Shown piece by piece: positions 9,021 through 20,312 of a stretch of 64,000 bases of DNA. Source of the stretch: Solilutibacter pythonis (GTDB taxonomy: Bacteria; Pseudomonadota; Gammaproteobacteria; Xanthomonadales; Xanthomonadaceae). Below the pieces are notes generated by a model. That model was given only the letters and a program-made list of their open reading frames with translations, was not told where the DNA came from and searched no databases. The translations under genes and the position numbers were made by a program. The stretch lies in the NCBI RefSeq assembly GCF_003697345.1, contig NZ_RFLY01000001.1, forward strand, positions 124,001 to 188,000, read 5' to 3'. Numbering within the stretch: position 1 is the first letter of the stretch; every line of letters starts with the position of its first letter.

Positions 9021-10003
9021 CCGCCGGCGAGTGGATACTCGCGGCGGCATGCCTGGTTTGCCTGGCGGGCACCGGTCTCGCCAGGCGTTACGCCCTGCAT
9101 CGACAATTGCTCGATCTTCCCGGCGATGCCCGCCGCAATCATAGGGTCGCCACCCCGCGTGGTGGCGGTATCGCCATGGGCGTGGTGATGGTGGTGGCCT
9201 GTGTTGGTCTTGCGCTGGGCGAGGCCGCCGCCTGGGGCTGGATCGCGGCGGGGCTTGCCCTGGTCGGCGGTATCGGCTGGTGGGATGACCATCGCCCCCT
9301 GCCAGCCATCTTGCGTCTGCTCGTGCATGCCGTGGCGGCGGCGCTGCTGGCCGTGGCCGGGTACGGCCTGGGGTGGCCGGTCTGGTTGATCGTGGCCGCC
9401 TTCGTCGCCGCGCTTGTGCTGACCAACATCTGGAACTTCATGGATGGCATCGATGGCATCGCCGCTTCGCAGGCGGTGTTGGTGGCCGGCTGTGCGTTCT
9501 TTCTGCTCGCGGCGGGGGTGGGGAAGACGTGGGCATTGGTGGTGGTGGGCGCCGCCGCTGGTTTCCTGGTCTGGAATTTCCCGCGCGCGAAGATATTCAT
9601 GGGCGATGTCGGCAGTGGCGCGCTCGGCTACGGCCTGGCCGTGGTATGGGCGACGACGGCGATGGCCGACCGGCAGGCGGGCATGCTCCTGCTGTTTCCG
9701 CTTTCGGCCTTCCTGATTGACGCCGGTTTGACGTTGGCCGGACGAATGTGGCGGGGCGAGCGCTGGTGGCAGGCACATTCCAGCCACAGTTATCAATTGG
9801 CGGTGAGGCGGCTGGGGCGCCACGTTCCGGTCACGCTGGGCTACCTGGCTTGGACGTTGGCTGGCGGTTGCTGGGCTTACTGGGCCATGACGGAGGATTG
9901 GCGGTTTATCATGCTTGCGCTGAGCGGATGGTACTCGGCCGGTGCGATCGTCTGGCGATGGTTGCGTCGCCCCTCGAAAGCAAGGAACGGGAGCCAAGCA
10001 TGA
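9017..10003 (+). CDS. WecA/WbpL-like polyprenyl-phosphate GlcNAc-1-phosphate transferase
   Basis: A 328-residue multi-pass membrane protein of the MraY/WecA superfamily, which moves a HexNAc-1-phosphate from a UDP-sugar to undecaprenyl phosphate and so starts O-antigen or other glycan synthesis. Signatures seen: RGGGIAMG, the Asp pair GWWDDHRP, NFMDGIDGI, FMGDVGSGALGY and a C-terminal loop HSSHSYQ. The start at 9017 overlaps the lapB stop. The reading frame opens further upstream inside lapB, but membrane segment 1 begins at this ATG. The exact sugar is unknown; partnership with the following WbpM-like dehydratase favours a WbpL-type role. Confidence 0.88.
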   Translation: MTAGEWILAAACLVCLAGTGLARRYALHRQLLDLPGDARRNHRVATPRGGGIAMGVVMVVACVGLALGEAAAWGWIAAGLALVGGIGWWDDHRPLPAILRLLVHAVAAALLAVAGYGLGWPVWLIVAAFVAALVLTNIWNFMDGIDGIAASQAVLVAGCAFFLLAAGVGKTWALVVVGAAAGFLVWNFPRAKIFMGDVGSGALGYGLAVVWATTAMADRQAGMLLLFPLSAFLIDAGLTLAGRMWRGERWWQAHSSHSYQLAVRRLGRHVPVTLGYLAWTLAGGCWAYWAMTEDWRFIMLALSGWYSAGAIVWRWLRRPSKARNGSQA

Positions 10004-11913
10004 TGCTGTCGTTGCGTGAACGCTGGACATCCGCACTGCCGCGGTTGCTCATCATGTTGCATGACCTGGCGATGGTCGGGTTGTGCTGGCAGGGTCTGTA
10101 TTGGATCCGCTACAACCTGTTTCCGGCCGGGCCGATGCCACCGTTCGACCTGCTGGAGCTTCTGGTCGTGCTGGCGGTGCAGGGCGCGGTATTCCACGGG
10201 GTGGGGTTGTACCGTGGGCTCTGGCGATTCGCCAGCATGCCGGATCTGGCGAATTTGCTGAAAGCGGCGGTGCTGGGTTTGACCGGTATCGTCATCGGTC
10301 TTTTCCTCTACAACCGTCTGGAAGGCGTGCCGCGGATCGTGCTGGTGATGTATCCGTCGGTGCTGGTGGCGCTGCTTGGCATGCCGCGCCTGGTCTATCG
10401 CGCCTGGAAGGATTCCAGCCAGGAGCGTAGCCGCGAATCGGCCACCCGAACACTGATCCTCGGCGCCGGCCAGGCTGGCGAAGCTTTGGTGCGGGATCTG
10501 CTGCGCTCGCCGCTTTACATGCCGGTAGGGCTGCTCGACGATGCGCCGCGCCTGCGCGGAACCCGTGTGCACGGCATGCCGGTGCTCGGGCGGATCGACG
10601 AGGCCGGCGACATCGCGCGTGAAACCGCCGCCCGCCTGCTGGTGATCGCAATGCCGTCGCTGCCCGCCGACCGGATGGAACGGGTGATCTCGATCTGCGA
10701 ATCCACCGGCCTGCCGTTCCGCATGGTGCCGCGCCTGCACGATGTGTTGAGCGGGCGCTCCTTGCCGGGTGAGTTGAAGGAAGTGGCGATCGAGGACCTG
10801 CTGGGGCGTGAATCGGTTCCCGCCGATTGGCAGGCCATCCGTGGCTGGCTGGGCGGGCGCAGCGTGCTGGTCACCGGCGCCGGTGGCTCGATCGGTTCCG
10901 AGTTGTGTCGTCAGTGCGTGAGAAACGGCGCATCACAGATCACCTTGATCGAGCAGGACGAACTCTCGTTGATGCGGATGGAGCAGGAGCTGGCGCGCGA
11001 TTTTCCCGCGGTCGGCCGGACGCCGATCCTGGGCGACTGCGGCGATCCCGCCGTCATCTCCCACGCACTGCGACAGGCCGATATCGAAGCGGTATTCCAT
11101 GCCGCCGCCTACAAGCAGGTGCCGGTACTGGAGGGGCAATTGCGCGAGGCGCTGCGTAACAATGCGTTGGCCACCGAAACCGTCGCCCGTGCCGCGCACA
11201 AGGCCGGCGTGGGGACTTTCGTGCTGATCTCCACCGACAAGGCGGTCGATCCGGCCAACGTCCTGGGGGCCAGCAAGCGCCTGGCCGAATCGCTCTGCCA
11301 GTTGCAGGCGCGCTACAGCAGCACCCATTTCGTCACCGTGCGTTTCGGCAACGTGCTGGATTCGGCCGGCAGCGTGGTGCCGCTGTTCCGCGAGCAGATT
11401 CGCCTGGGTGGGCCGGTCACGGTCACCCACCCGGAAGTCACCCGGTTCTTCATGACCATTCCCGAGTCCTGCCAACTGATCCTGCAAGCGGCGGCGATCG
11501 GCGCGCACGATGCCATCTATACCCTCGACATGGGTGAGCCGGTGCCGATCCGCCGCCTTGCCGAGCAGATGATCCGTCTGGCCGACAAGCAGCCCGGCCG
11601 CGACATCGCTATCGTCTATACCGGCTTGCGCCCTGGCGAGAAGCTGCACGAAACCCTGTTTCATGCGGAGGAGGGATACCGCCGTACCGCACATCCGAAG
11701 ATATTGCAGGGCGAAGTGCGGGAACTGGAAGTCGCTTCGTTGCAGGTGGCGTTGGAAGGCATCCGCGTCGCTGTCGCCAGTTATGACGAGGCCGCCCTGG
11801 CGCGTTGGCTGCAACAGGCGGTGCCGGAGTTTTCGCCGGCCGAGAATGATCCCGCCGATGCCGGCATCATCGTTCCATTCCCTCATCGGCGCAGTCGCCA
11901 GCACAGGAGATAG
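10000..11913 (+). CDS. WbpM/CapD-like UDP-HexNAc 4,6-dehydratase
   Basis: 637 residues. The N-terminal quarter has four membrane segments; a first Rossmann domain (LILGAGQAGEALVRDL, residues about 146-160) and a second SDR domain (VLVTGAGGSIGSELC, about 288) follow. Family members convert UDP-GlcNAc to a 4-keto-6-deoxy sugar for QuiNAc/FucNAc-containing glycans. The motif STDKAVDPANVLGASKR carries the catalytic Lys, but the Met normally found in this family (NVMGxSK) is Leu here. The ATG at 10000 overlaps the stop of the preceding transferase (ATGA), arguing for one operon and one glycan pathway. Confidence 0.9.
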   Translation: MMLSLRERWTSALPRLLIMLHDLAMVGLCWQGLYWIRYNLFPAGPMPPFDLLELLVVLAVQGAVFHGVGLYRGLWRFASMPDLANLLKAAVLGLTGIVIGLFLYNRLEGVPRIVLVMYPSVLVALLGMPRLVYRAWKDSSQERSRESATRTLILGAGQAGEALVRDLLRSPLYMPVGLLDDAPRLRGTRVHGMPVLGRIDEAGDIARETAARLLVIAMPSLPADRMERVISICESTGLPFRMVPRLHDVLSGRSLPGELKEVAIEDLLGRESVPADWQAIRGWLGGRSVLVTGAGGSIGSELCRQCVRNGASQITLIEQDELSLMRMEQELARDFPAVGRTPILGDCGDPAVISHALRQADIEAVFHAAAYKQVPVLEGQLREALRNNALATETVARAAHKAGVGTFVLISTDKAVDPANVLGASKRLAESLCQLQARYSSTHFVTVRFGNVLDSAGSVVPLFREQIRLGGPVTVTHPEVTRFFMTIPESCQLILQAAAIGAHDAIYTLDMGEPVPIRRLAEQMIRLADKQPGRDIAIVYTGLRPGEKLHETLFHAEEGYRRTAHPKILQGEVRELEVASLQVALEGIRVAVASYDEAALARWLQQAVPEFSPAENDPADAGIIVPFPHRRSRQHRR

Positions 11914-11919
11914 TCGTTC

Positions 11920-12819
11920 GTGTCCCAGCCCCGTATTCGCAAGGCGGTTTTCCCGGTTGCCGGTCTCGGCACACGCTTCCTGCCGGCGACCAAGACCGTA
12001 CCCAAGGAAATGCTGCCGATTGTCGACAAGCCGCTGATCCAGTATGCGGTCGATGAAGCGGTCGATGCCGGCTGCGACACGCTGATCTTCATCACCAACC
12101 GTTACAAGCATGCCGTCGCGGATTACTTCGACAAGGCCTACGAACTCGAACAGAAGCTGGAAAAGGCCGGCAGGGCCAAGCAGTTGGCGCTCATCAAGGA
12201 TGTGCTGCCCCAGGGCGTGCGCGCGATCTTCGTCACCCAGCCCGAGGCGCTGGGCCTGGGGCATGCGGTGTTGTGCGCGCGGGCGGTGGTCGGCGACGAG
12301 CCGTTCGCCGTGCTGCTGCCGGACGACCTGATCTGGAGCCGTGGCGATGGCGCATTGAAGCAGATGGCCGATCATGCCGGGCGTACTGGCGGCAGCGTGA
12401 TCGCGGTGCAGGACGTGCCGCGGGCGCAGACGAAAAGCTACGGTATCGTCGATGCGCCAGATTTCGACGGCCAGGCCGGGCGTATCCGTGGGATCGTCGA
12501 GAAACCCGACCCGGCCGAGGCGCCCAGCAATCTCGCCGTTGTCGGGCGCTATGTGCTTTCGCCGCGCATCTTCGATCTGCTGGAACGTACCGGGCAGGGC
12601 GCGGGTGGTGAAATCCAGCTCACCGATGCCATCGCCGCCCTGCTGGAAGGCGAGCGGGTCGATGCCTTCCGTTTCCACGGCACCCGTTTCGATTGCGGCA
12701 CCCACCTTGGGTTGATCGAGGCCACGGTGCGTTATGCCCTCGACCACGAGCTGCTGAGCGGCGAGGCGCGCCGGATGATGCAAGCGGCATTGGCCGAACT
12801 TGGCGTCGTGGAATTGTGA
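11920..12819 (+). CDS. galU: UTP-glucose-1-phosphate uridylyltransferase
   Basis: 299 residues, GTG start. Nucleotidyltransferase with the G-loop PVAGLGTRFLPATKTVPKEM, the UDP-sugar-binding QPEALGLGHAV and the metal site LLPDDLIW. It makes UDP-glucose for LPS core, capsule and trehalose. It starts six bases after the WbpM-like gene and overlaps the next gene (GTGA), so it belongs to the envelope-sugar operon. Confidence 0.95.
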   Translation: MSQPRIRKAVFPVAGLGTRFLPATKTVPKEMLPIVDKPLIQYAVDEAVDAGCDTLIFITNRYKHAVADYFDKAYELEQKLEKAGRAKQLALIKDVLPQGVRAIFVTQPEALGLGHAVLCARAVVGDEPFAVLLPDDLIWSRGDGALKQMADHAGRTGGSVIAVQDVPRAQTKSYGIVDAPDFDGQAGRIRGIVEKPDPAEAPSNLAVVGRYVLSPRIFDLLERTGQGAGGEIQLTDAIAALLEGERVDAFRFHGTRFDCGTHLGLIEATVRYALDHELLSGEARRMMQAALAELGVVEL

Positions 12820-13169
12820 GCGCGGTGCATGAAACCGCCGCGCCGATCGATTGGGCCGCCTTTCAGCGCGTCGAATTCCGCATCGGGACGGTGGTGCGGA
12901 TGGAGGCGTTTCCCGAGGCGCGCAAGCCGGCCTGGAAAGTCTGGGTGGATTTCGGCCCGCATGGCGTCAGAAAGACTAGCGCGCAGATCGTCGATCTCTA
13001 CGACGCGGAATCTCTGCTCGGCAAGCAGGTCCTTGGCGTGATCAATTTTCCGCCGAAGCGGATCGCCGGTTTCATGTCCGAATTCCTGTTGACCGGCTTC
13101 CACACCGACGATGGCGTGGTGATCGCCACCACCGAGCGGCCAGTATCGAACGGCGCGCGCCTGGCCTGA
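12816..13169 (+). CDS. CsaA-like tRNA-binding-domain protein
   Basis: 117 residues forming a single tRNA-binding (EMAP II/OB-fold) domain, as in CsaA: DWAAFQRVEFRIGTVV, EARKPAWKVWVDFG, TSAQIVDLY and VLGVINFPPKRIAGF. CsaA-type proteins are dimeric and bind tRNA or act as secretion chaperones. A GTG at 12816 overlaps the galU stop (GTGA) and is preferred; a second GTG at 12825 is possible. Followed by a strong terminator, so it is the last gene of the operon. Confidence 0.88.
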   Translation: MSAVHETAAPIDWAAFQRVEFRIGTVVRMEAFPEARKPAWKVWVDFGPHGVRKTSAQIVDLYDAESLLGKQVLGVINFPPKRIAGFMSEFLLTGFHTDDGVVIATTERPVSNGARLA

Positions 13170-13223
13170 AGCGGCGGGCGGCGGTTCGGCACGACCTCGC
13201 CGGGCGGATACCACGAAACGAAG

Positions 13224-13259
13224 CGGGCCGGGAATGTCATCCCGGCCCGTTGCGTTTTC
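13224..13259 (+). terminator. Terminator after the csaA-like gene
   Basis: Arms CGGGCCGGGA (13224-13233) and TCCCGGCCCG (13240-13249), loop ATGTCA, then TTGCGTTTT. It lies between convergent genes and could also stop transcription of the thiolase gene from the other side. Confidence 0.8.
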
Positions 13260-13286
13260 AGTGCTGAATGACGGTTTTTTGCGCGA

Positions 13287-14495
<1,209 letters not shown>

Positions 14496-14521
14496 GTGTG
14501 CGTGTCCTGTGTCGTCGCGGA

Positions 14522-16894
14522 TCAGTTACGAAGCGGCTTGCCGGTCTTCAGCATGTGTTCGATGCGGGCCTGGGTCTTGTCCTGTTGCGCCAGCTCGACG
14601 AAGTGCCGGCGTTCCAGACGGATCAGCCATTCCTCGTCCACCATCGCGTTGCGGTCGATCCCGCCGCCGCAGATCACCGTGGCGATGCGGGTGGCGATCT
14701 CGTTGTCGTAAGGGCTGATGAAACGGCCTTCCAGCATGTTGACCAGCAGCATCTTGAAAGTGGCGATGCCGACATCGCCGGCCACGCGGATGTGACGCGC
14801 GGGCAAGGGCGGTCGATATCCGGCGTCGGCCAGCGCCCGGGCCTCGGCCTTGGCGACGGTCAGCAGCTCGTAGGCGTTCATCACGATACGATCGCTCTGG
14901 CGCAACAGGCCCAGCTCCTTGGCTTCCAGCGCGGAGCTGGAAACCTTGGCCATCGCCGCGGCCTCGAAGCCCTTCTTCAGCTCGGCGAAGACATCGCCGT
15001 TCGCGCCGGCCGCCTGCGAGGCGCGCACGGCGAACTCCTTCAGGCCGCCACCGGCCGGCAACAGGCCAACGCCGGCCTCCACCAGCCCGATGTAGCTTTC
15101 CAGATGCGCCACGGTCTTGGCCGAATGCATCTGGAATTCGCAGCCGCCGCCCAGGGCCAGGCCGCGCACGGCGGCCACCACGGGCACCAGCGAATACTTG
15201 ATGGCCTGGCTGGTCTTCTGGAAGTTGGCGACCATCGCCTCGAACTGGTCGACCTTGCCGTCCTTCAGCAGGCCGAGCGCGCCGGCCAGATCGGCGCCGG
15301 CGGAAAACGGCTCGGACGCTTGCCAGATCACCATGCCCTTGAACTGTTTTTCGGCAATGGCGATCGCTTCCTGCACGCCGTTCAGAACGTGGTCGTTGAC
15401 CGTGTGCAGCTTGGTCTTGAAGCTGAGTACGGCGATTTCTTCGCCGTCGTCGGCCCACAGGCGCACACCTTCGTTTTCCCACACGGTCCTGCCCTGGGCG
15501 AATTTCTCGCCCAGCACCGGGTCGGGGAATCGCTGGTGTTGGTAGACGGGCAGGGCGGAGCGCGGCAGCAGCTTGTCCTGCGTCGGGCTGTAGCTGCCTT
15601 CGGCCGAATACACGCCTTCGCGCGCCAGTACCCAGGCCGGCAACGGGGCGGTGCTCATGGCCTTGCCGGCGGCGATGTCCTCGGCGATCCATTCCGCCAC
15701 CTGCTTCCAGCCGGCCGCCTGCCAGGTTTCGAACGGGCCGAGCTTCCAGCCGTAGCCCCAGCGGATAGCGAGGTCGACGTCGCGCGCGGTCTCGGCGATG
15801 TCCTTCAGGTGGAAGGCGGCGTAGTGGAACAGGTCGCGGAAGACCGCCCACAGGAATTGCGCCTGCGGGTGCTCGCTGCCGCGCAGGGCGGCGAACTTCC
15901 TGGTCGGGTCTTTTTCTTTCAGGATTTCGACCACTTCAGGCGCGGCGCCCGCACTCTGGGGGGCGTAATCCTGCGCGGCGAGATCGAGAACGAGGATGTC
16001 CTTGCCGACCTTGCGATAGATGCCCGCGCCGGTCTTCTGTCCCAGCGCGCCTTTCTCGACCAGCGCCTTCAGCCAGTCCGGCGCGGCGAAGTATTCGTGC
16101 CAGGGGTCATCGGGCAGGGTATCGGCCATGGTCTTGACGACATGGCCCATGGTGTCGAGGCCAACCACGTCGGCGGTGCGATAGGTGGCCGATTTCGGAC
16201 GGCCCAGCAACGGGCCGGTCAGTGCGTCGACGGTATCGAAACCGAGCTTGAAGCCGGCGGTGTGGTGCATCGTGGCCAGGATCGAGAACACGCCGATGCG
16301 GTTGCCGATGAAGTTCGGCGTGTCGCGAGCGATCACCACGCCCTTGCCGACGTAGCTGGTCAGGAAGGATTCCAGCCCCTCCATCACGCGCGGCTCGGTG
16401 TAGCGGGTCGGGATCAGTTCGACCAGATACATGTAGCGCGGCGGGTTGAAGAAATGCACGCCGCAGAAACGGTGGCGAAGCGCTTCCGGCAGCACGTCGG
16501 CCAGTTTGTTGATGCCCAGGCCGGACGTGTTCGAAGCCAGCATCGCATGCGCGGGCACGTGCGGCGCGATCTTCCGGTACAGGTCCTGTTTCCAGTCCAT
16601 GCGCTCGGCGATGGCCTCGATGACCAGATCGCAGGAGGCGAGTTCGCCCAGATCGTCCTCGTAGTTGGCCGGCACGATGGCCTCGGCCAGCGACTTCGCG
16701 CCGAGCGGCGCCGGCGAAAGTTTGGCGAGGTTGGCGATGGCCTTCCGCACGATACCGTTCTTGTCGCCTTCCTTGGCTGGAAGGTCGAACAGCACGGTAT
16801 CGATGCCGGCGTTGACGAGTTGAGCGGCGATTTGCGCGCCCATCACGCCTGCGCCCAGCACGGCGACGCGGCGGATCAGGAGTTTTTCGGACAT
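14522..16894 (-). CDS. 3-hydroxyacyl-CoA dehydrogenase / enoyl-CoA hydratase (FadN-like order)
   Basis: 790 residues. The NAD-binding hydroxyacyl-CoA dehydrogenase domain is first (RRVAVLGAGVMGAQIAAQL at residues 8-26; HFFNPPRYMYLVELIP), and the crotonase/enoyl-CoA hydratase domain is at the C-terminus (residues about 500-700: SAGADLAG, LALGGGCEFQMH). E. coli FadB and FadJ have the opposite order; this arrangement matches Bacillus FadN and the proteobacterial fadN-like type. It performs hydration and NAD-linked oxidation in beta-oxidation. The operon also holds a TetR regulator upstream and a thiolase downstream. Confidence 0.93.
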   Translation of the reverse strand: MSEKLLIRRVAVLGAGVMGAQIAAQLVNAGIDTVLFDLPAKEGDKNGIVRKAIANLAKLSPAPLGAKSLAEAIVPANYEDDLGELASCDLVIEAIAERMDWKQDLYRKIAPHVPAHAMLASNTSGLGINKLADVLPEALRHRFCGVHFFNPPRYMYLVELIPTRYTEPRVMEGLESFLTSYVGKGVVIARDTPNFIGNRIGVFSILATMHHTAGFKLGFDTVDALTGPLLGRPKSATYRTADVVGLDTMGHVVKTMADTLPDDPWHEYFAAPDWLKALVEKGALGQKTGAGIYRKVGKDILVLDLAAQDYAPQSAGAAPEVVEILKEKDPTRKFAALRGSEHPQAQFLWAVFRDLFHYAAFHLKDIAETARDVDLAIRWGYGWKLGPFETWQAAGWKQVAEWIAEDIAAGKAMSTAPLPAWVLAREGVYSAEGSYSPTQDKLLPRSALPVYQHQRFPDPVLGEKFAQGRTVWENEGVRLWADDGEEIAVLSFKTKLHTVNDHVLNGVQEAIAIAEKQFKGMVIWQASEPFSAGADLAGALGLLKDGKVDQFEAMVANFQKTSQAIKYSLVPVVAAVRGLALGGGCEFQMHSAKTVAHLESYIGLVEAGVGLLPAGGGLKEFAVRASQAAGANGDVFAELKKGFEAAAMAKVSSSALEAKELGLLRQSDRIVMNAYELLTVAKAEARALADAGYRPPLPARHIRVAGDVGIATFKMLLVNMLEGRFISPYDNEIATRIATVICGGGIDRNAMVDEEWLIRLERRHFVELAQQDKTQARIEHMLKTGKPLRN

Positions 16895-16970
16895 GTCAGG
16901 CTCCAGTGGGTAGGGTGGGCCGGGTTCGGCGCCGGAGGGGTTGCGGGTGTTGCGGATGTTGGCTGGCGGC

Positions 16971-17594
16971 TCATGGGGCGGCCCTGAGCCCGGCTTCGGC
17001 GAAAGCGATCAATTCGGCGGCTGCGCGCTGGCGGTGCTCGTCCTCGCCGACATCGTGCGGGCGCTTGATCGCGCCGAAATCGGCCATGGCATAGGTGAGT
17101 GCGCCGGCGACGAAATCCAGACGCCAGTACAACTGCTCCTTCGACAGCCCAGGCAGGCAGCCGGACAACGCCTTGGCGAAATCGCGCAGCACATGGCCAT
17201 AACGTGAGGACAGGAAAGCGCGAAGGCCGTCGTTCTTCTCCGCGTAGGCGCGGGCGATGACGCGGATGAACGCCACGCCGCCGCCGCGATCCTGAGATAC
17301 CGCCAGGGCCGGAATCACGAAAGCGCGCAGGATCGGTGCGATCTCGCCCGGGTATTCGCTGACGGCTTGCTTCAGTAAATCGCTGCGGGCGGCGCTCATT
17401 TCGTCCATGCGTCGGCGGAATACCTCGTTGATCAGGTTTTCCTTGCTGCCGAAGTGGTAGTTGACCGCGGCGATGTTGACATCGGCTCGGCTGGTGACTT
17501 CGCGCAACGAGGTGCCGGAAAACCCCTGCTGGGCGAACAGTCCCTCGGCGGCGTTGAGGATGCGGTCTTTGGTGTTGAACTGGCCGGTGGCCAT
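16971..17594 (-). CDS. TetR-family regulator of the beta-oxidation operon
   Basis: 207 residues. An N-terminal HTH (KDRILNAAEGLFAQQGFSGTSLREVTSRA... VNYHFGSKENL, residues about 9-55) and a TetR_C ligand domain. VNYHFGSK is typical of TetR regulators of fatty-acid genes. It heads the operon with the FadB-like and thiolase genes, so repression relieved by acyl-CoA is a fair inference. I chose the ATG at 17594; the frame is open to a TTG at 17612. No clear operator palindrome was found in 17600-17840. Confidence 0.88.
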   Translation of the reverse strand: MATGQFNTKDRILNAAEGLFAQQGFSGTSLREVTSRADVNIAAVNYHFGSKENLINEVFRRRMDEMSAARSDLLKQAVSEYPGEIAPILRAFVIPALAVSQDRGGGVAFIRVIARAYAEKNDGLRAFLSSRYGHVLRDFAKALSGCLPGLSKEQLYWRLDFVAGALTYAMADFGAIKRPHDVGEDEHRQRAAAELIAFAEAGLRAAP

Positions 17595-17840
17595 GGCAAG
17601 CGTGCGATTCAAACGAGCGATTGATTCTAGGGCGGGTGGATGCCCCCGTCATGTTGCGCCGCCGCATGGGAGCGATGCCCCGGAAGACCGCCGCCGCCCT
17701 TTGGACAGGCTGTGTACGTGGCGTCAAGCATTCGCTAGACTACCCGTCAATTATTCGCGTAAGCCCGCGATTTTTCGCCAAATTGACGACCACCCGTTCG
17801 CGGGCTATTGCCCGTGGAACACCGAAACCCGGAGAATGCC

Positions 17841-18266
17841 ATGGCGCTGGAGCGCACCCTGTCCATCATCAAACCCGATGCCGTCGCCAAGAACGTGATC
17901 GGGGAGATCTACACCCGTTTCGAAAAGAACGGTCTGAAGGTGGTTGCCTCGAAGATGAAGCAGCTTTCCAAGCAGGAGGCCGAGGGCTTCTATGCCGTCC
18001 ACCGCGAGCGCCCGTTCTTTGGCGCGCTGGTCAATTTCATGATCTCCGGCCCGGTGATGATCCAGGTGCTGGAAGGGGAAGGCGCGGTCGCGAAGAATCG
18101 CGAACTGATGGGAGCCACCAACCCGAAGGAAGCCGCGCCGGGCACGATCCGCGCCGACTTCGCCGATTCCATCGATGCCAATGCCGTCCATGGTTCGGAT
18201 TCGCTGGAGAATGCCGCGATCGAAATCGCCTACTTCTTCCCGGCCACCGACGTCCACGCGCGCTGA
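17841..18266 (+). CDS. ndk: Nucleoside diphosphate kinase
   Basis: 141 residues. Transfers the gamma phosphate of ATP to NDPs through a phospho-His. The active-site block is [12 protein letters not shown] (His about residue 117), and the P-loop-like start is [19 protein letters not shown] precedes the ATG. It is followed within 31 bases by rlmN, an arrangement common in this lineage. Confidence 0.97.
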   Translation: MALERTLSIIKPDAVAKNVIGEIYTRFEKNGLKVVASKMKQLSKQEAEGFYAVHRERPFFGALVNFMISGPVMIQVLEGEGAVAKNRELMGATNPKEAAPGTIRADFADSIDANAVHGSDSLENAAIEIAYFFPATDVHAR

Positions 18267-18296
18267 GACCGCGGGCGCGGCCAACGGGCAGGAGAT

Positions 18297-19505
18297 GTGA
18301 GCGAGACCATGCAACCGTTGATGGCCCAGGGCGCGCCCGTCGCGTCGAAGACGGCGGCTGTCCCGGGCAAGCGCAACCTGCTCGAACTCGATCGCGCGGG
18401 GCTTGAGGCGTTCTTCGTCGAGACGCTCGGCGAAAAGCGCTTCCGCGCCCAGCAGGTGATGAAGTGGATTCACCACCGCCATGCCACCACGTTCGAGGAA
18501 ATGACCGATCTCGGCAAGGCGCTGCGCGCCAAGCTGGAAGACAGCGCCGAGATCGTCGTCCCCAACGTGCTGTTCGACAAGGGTTCCGGGGACGGCACCC
18601 ACAAATGGCTGTTGGGGATGGATGGCGGCAACGCCATCGAGACCGTCTACATCCCGGACAAGGGGCGCGGCACGTTGTGCGTGTCCTCGCAGGTGGGCTG
18701 TGGGCTGAACTGCTCGTTCTGCTCCACCGCGACGCAAGGCTTCAACCGCAACCTCTCCACCGCCGAGATCGTCGGGCAGGTGTGGGTGGCGGCCAGGCGC
18801 CTGGGCAATGTGCCGCATCGCCAGCGCCGCGTCACCAACGTGGTGATGATGGGCATGGGCGAGCCGTTGATGAACTTCGACAACGTCGTCCGCGCGATGA
18901 GCGTGATGCGCGACGACCTGGGCTACGGCCTCGCCAACAAGCGCGTCACGCTTTCGACCGCGGGTTTGGTGCCGATGATCGACCGCCTCGGCGCCGAGAG
19001 CGACGTGTCGCTGGCGGTTTCGTTGCACGCGCCATTCGATGAACTGCGCAACGAGCTGGTGCCGCTCAACCGCAAGTACGGCATCGCCACGTTGATGGAC
19101 GCCTGCGTGCGTTACGCGATGCGCAAGAAGGGCGAATCGGTCACTTTCGAATACACCCTGATGAAAGGCGTCAACGACCAGCCCGAGCATGCCCGCGCGC
19201 TGGCCCGGTTGATGCGCGATTTCGACCGCCGCGTGCAGATGAAGGACGCGGCGAAGGTCAACCTGATCCCCTTCAACCCGTTTCCCGGCACCCGCTATGC
19301 ACGTTCCGGCGACGAGGACATCCGCGCCTTCCAGAAGGTGCTCAACAATGCCGGGCTGGTGGCGCCGCTGCGCCGCACGCGCGGCGACGACATCGATGCC
19401 GCCTGCGGTCAGCTCAAGGGGCAGGTGCTCGACCGTACCCGTCGCCAGGCCGAGCACGCCAAGCGGCTGAAGGCTTCGGAAGGGGGATTCGATGCGGCGG
19501 CTTGA
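18297..19505 (+). CDS. rlmN: Dual-specificity 23S rRNA/tRNA adenine C2-methyltransferase
   Basis: 402 residues. Radical SAM enzyme that methylates A2503 of 23S rRNA and A37 of some tRNAs. The 4Fe-4S cluster cysteines are in CGLNCSFC, within [20 protein letters not shown] (about residue 140). The mechanistic C-terminal Cys is in [10 protein letters not shown]. The GTG at 18297 sits right behind AGGAGAT, while an ATG at 18309 is also possible (about 14 bases from the Shine-Dalgarno sequence). The 3' end overlaps pilW by 14 bases. Confidence 0.95.
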   Translation: MSETMQPLMAQGAPVASKTAAVPGKRNLLELDRAGLEAFFVETLGEKRFRAQQVMKWIHHRHATTFEEMTDLGKALRAKLEDSAEIVVPNVLFDKGSGDGTHKWLLGMDGGNAIETVYIPDKGRGTLCVSSQVGCGLNCSFCSTATQGFNRNLSTAEIVGQVWVAARRLGNVPHRQRRVTNVVMMGMGEPLMNFDNVVRAMSVMRDDLGYGLANKRVTLSTAGLVPMIDRLGAESDVSLAVSLHAPFDELRNELVPLNRKYGIATLMDACVRYAMRKKGESVTFEYTLMKGVNDQPEHARALARLMRDFDRRVQMKDAAKVNLIPFNPFPGTRYARSGDEDIRAFQKVLNNAGLVAPLRRTRGDDIDAACGQLKGQVLDRTRRQAEHAKRLKASEGGFDAAA

Positions 19506-20307
19506 GCGACTTTTGATCGCATGGATATCCATCGCCGGATTGCTGCTGGCCACTGGCTGCAATCGCCTGACCTTCATCAAGCCCAATCTGGATAAGGTCA
19601 AGATCGAGCAGGTGCGTCAGCCGGTGGTGGCGCGTGACAGCCCGGTGGTGAAGGCGCGCATGGCCGCCCAGCAGCAGGTGGTGCAGGCATCCGGCGCGTT
19701 GCAGGACGGCAATCCGGCCGAGGCCGAGCGGCTGGTGCGCGCGGCGCTCAAGGCCGATCCGGCGTCGGTCGACGCCCATACGGTGATGGCCGCCTTGAAC
19801 GAACGTCTGGGGCGTAGCGCCGAAGCCGGCGACTGGTTCAAGAAGGCGGCGGAGATGTCCGGCGGCCGCTCGCGCGAGGTCGGTAATTACGCCGCCTGGA
19901 TGTGCGGCAGCGGCCGCGCCGGGGAGTCCCTGGCGGTGTTCGATTACGCCTTGCAGGGCGCGCAGGATGAATCCTCGCGCGCGGGCATCCTGGCCAATGC
20001 CGGTGCCTGCTCGGTGCAGGCGGGCATGGACGAGCGTGCCAACGGCTATCTACGGCAGGCGATCCGTCTCGATCCGGAGAACGCGCTGGCGCTGGAGAAG
20101 CTGGCCGGCCTGGCCGAAAAGCAGGGGCAGTGGATGGAGGCTCGCGCCTTCACCGAGCGCCGGCTTGCCTTGCCAGCCGTGGATGCCCAGACCCTGCGGG
20201 CCGCCGTGCGGATCGAGACTCGCCTTGGCGATGCGCGCGCCGCCGCCCAGTACCAGCAGCGTCTTCAAAACGAATTCCCCGCCGCCGCGACCAAAACCGG
20301 GAACTGA
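19492..20307 (+). CDS. pilW: Type IV pilus biogenesis/stability lipoprotein PilW (PilF)
   Basis: 271 residues. Lipobox LLATGC gives Cys23 as the lipidated residue. Residues about 60-240 form TPR repeats ([46 protein letters not shown]). The protein is an outer-membrane pilotin needed for PilQ secretin assembly and pilus stability. It overlaps rlmN and precedes rodZ, the usual order in pilus-bearing gammaproteobacteria. Confidence 0.92.
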   Translation: MRRLERLLIAWISIAGLLLATGCNRLTFIKPNLDKVKIEQVRQPVVARDSPVVKARMAAQQQVVQASGALQDGNPAEAERLVRAALKADPASVDAHTVMAALNERLGRSAEAGDWFKKAAEMSGGRSREVGNYAAWMCGSGRAGESLAVFDYALQGAQDESSRAGILANAGACSVQAGMDERANGYLRQAIRLDPENALALEKLAGLAEKQGQWMEARAFTERRLALPAVDAQTLRAAVRIETRLGDARAAAQYQQRLQNEFPAAATKTGN

Positions 20308-20312
20308 TCCTG

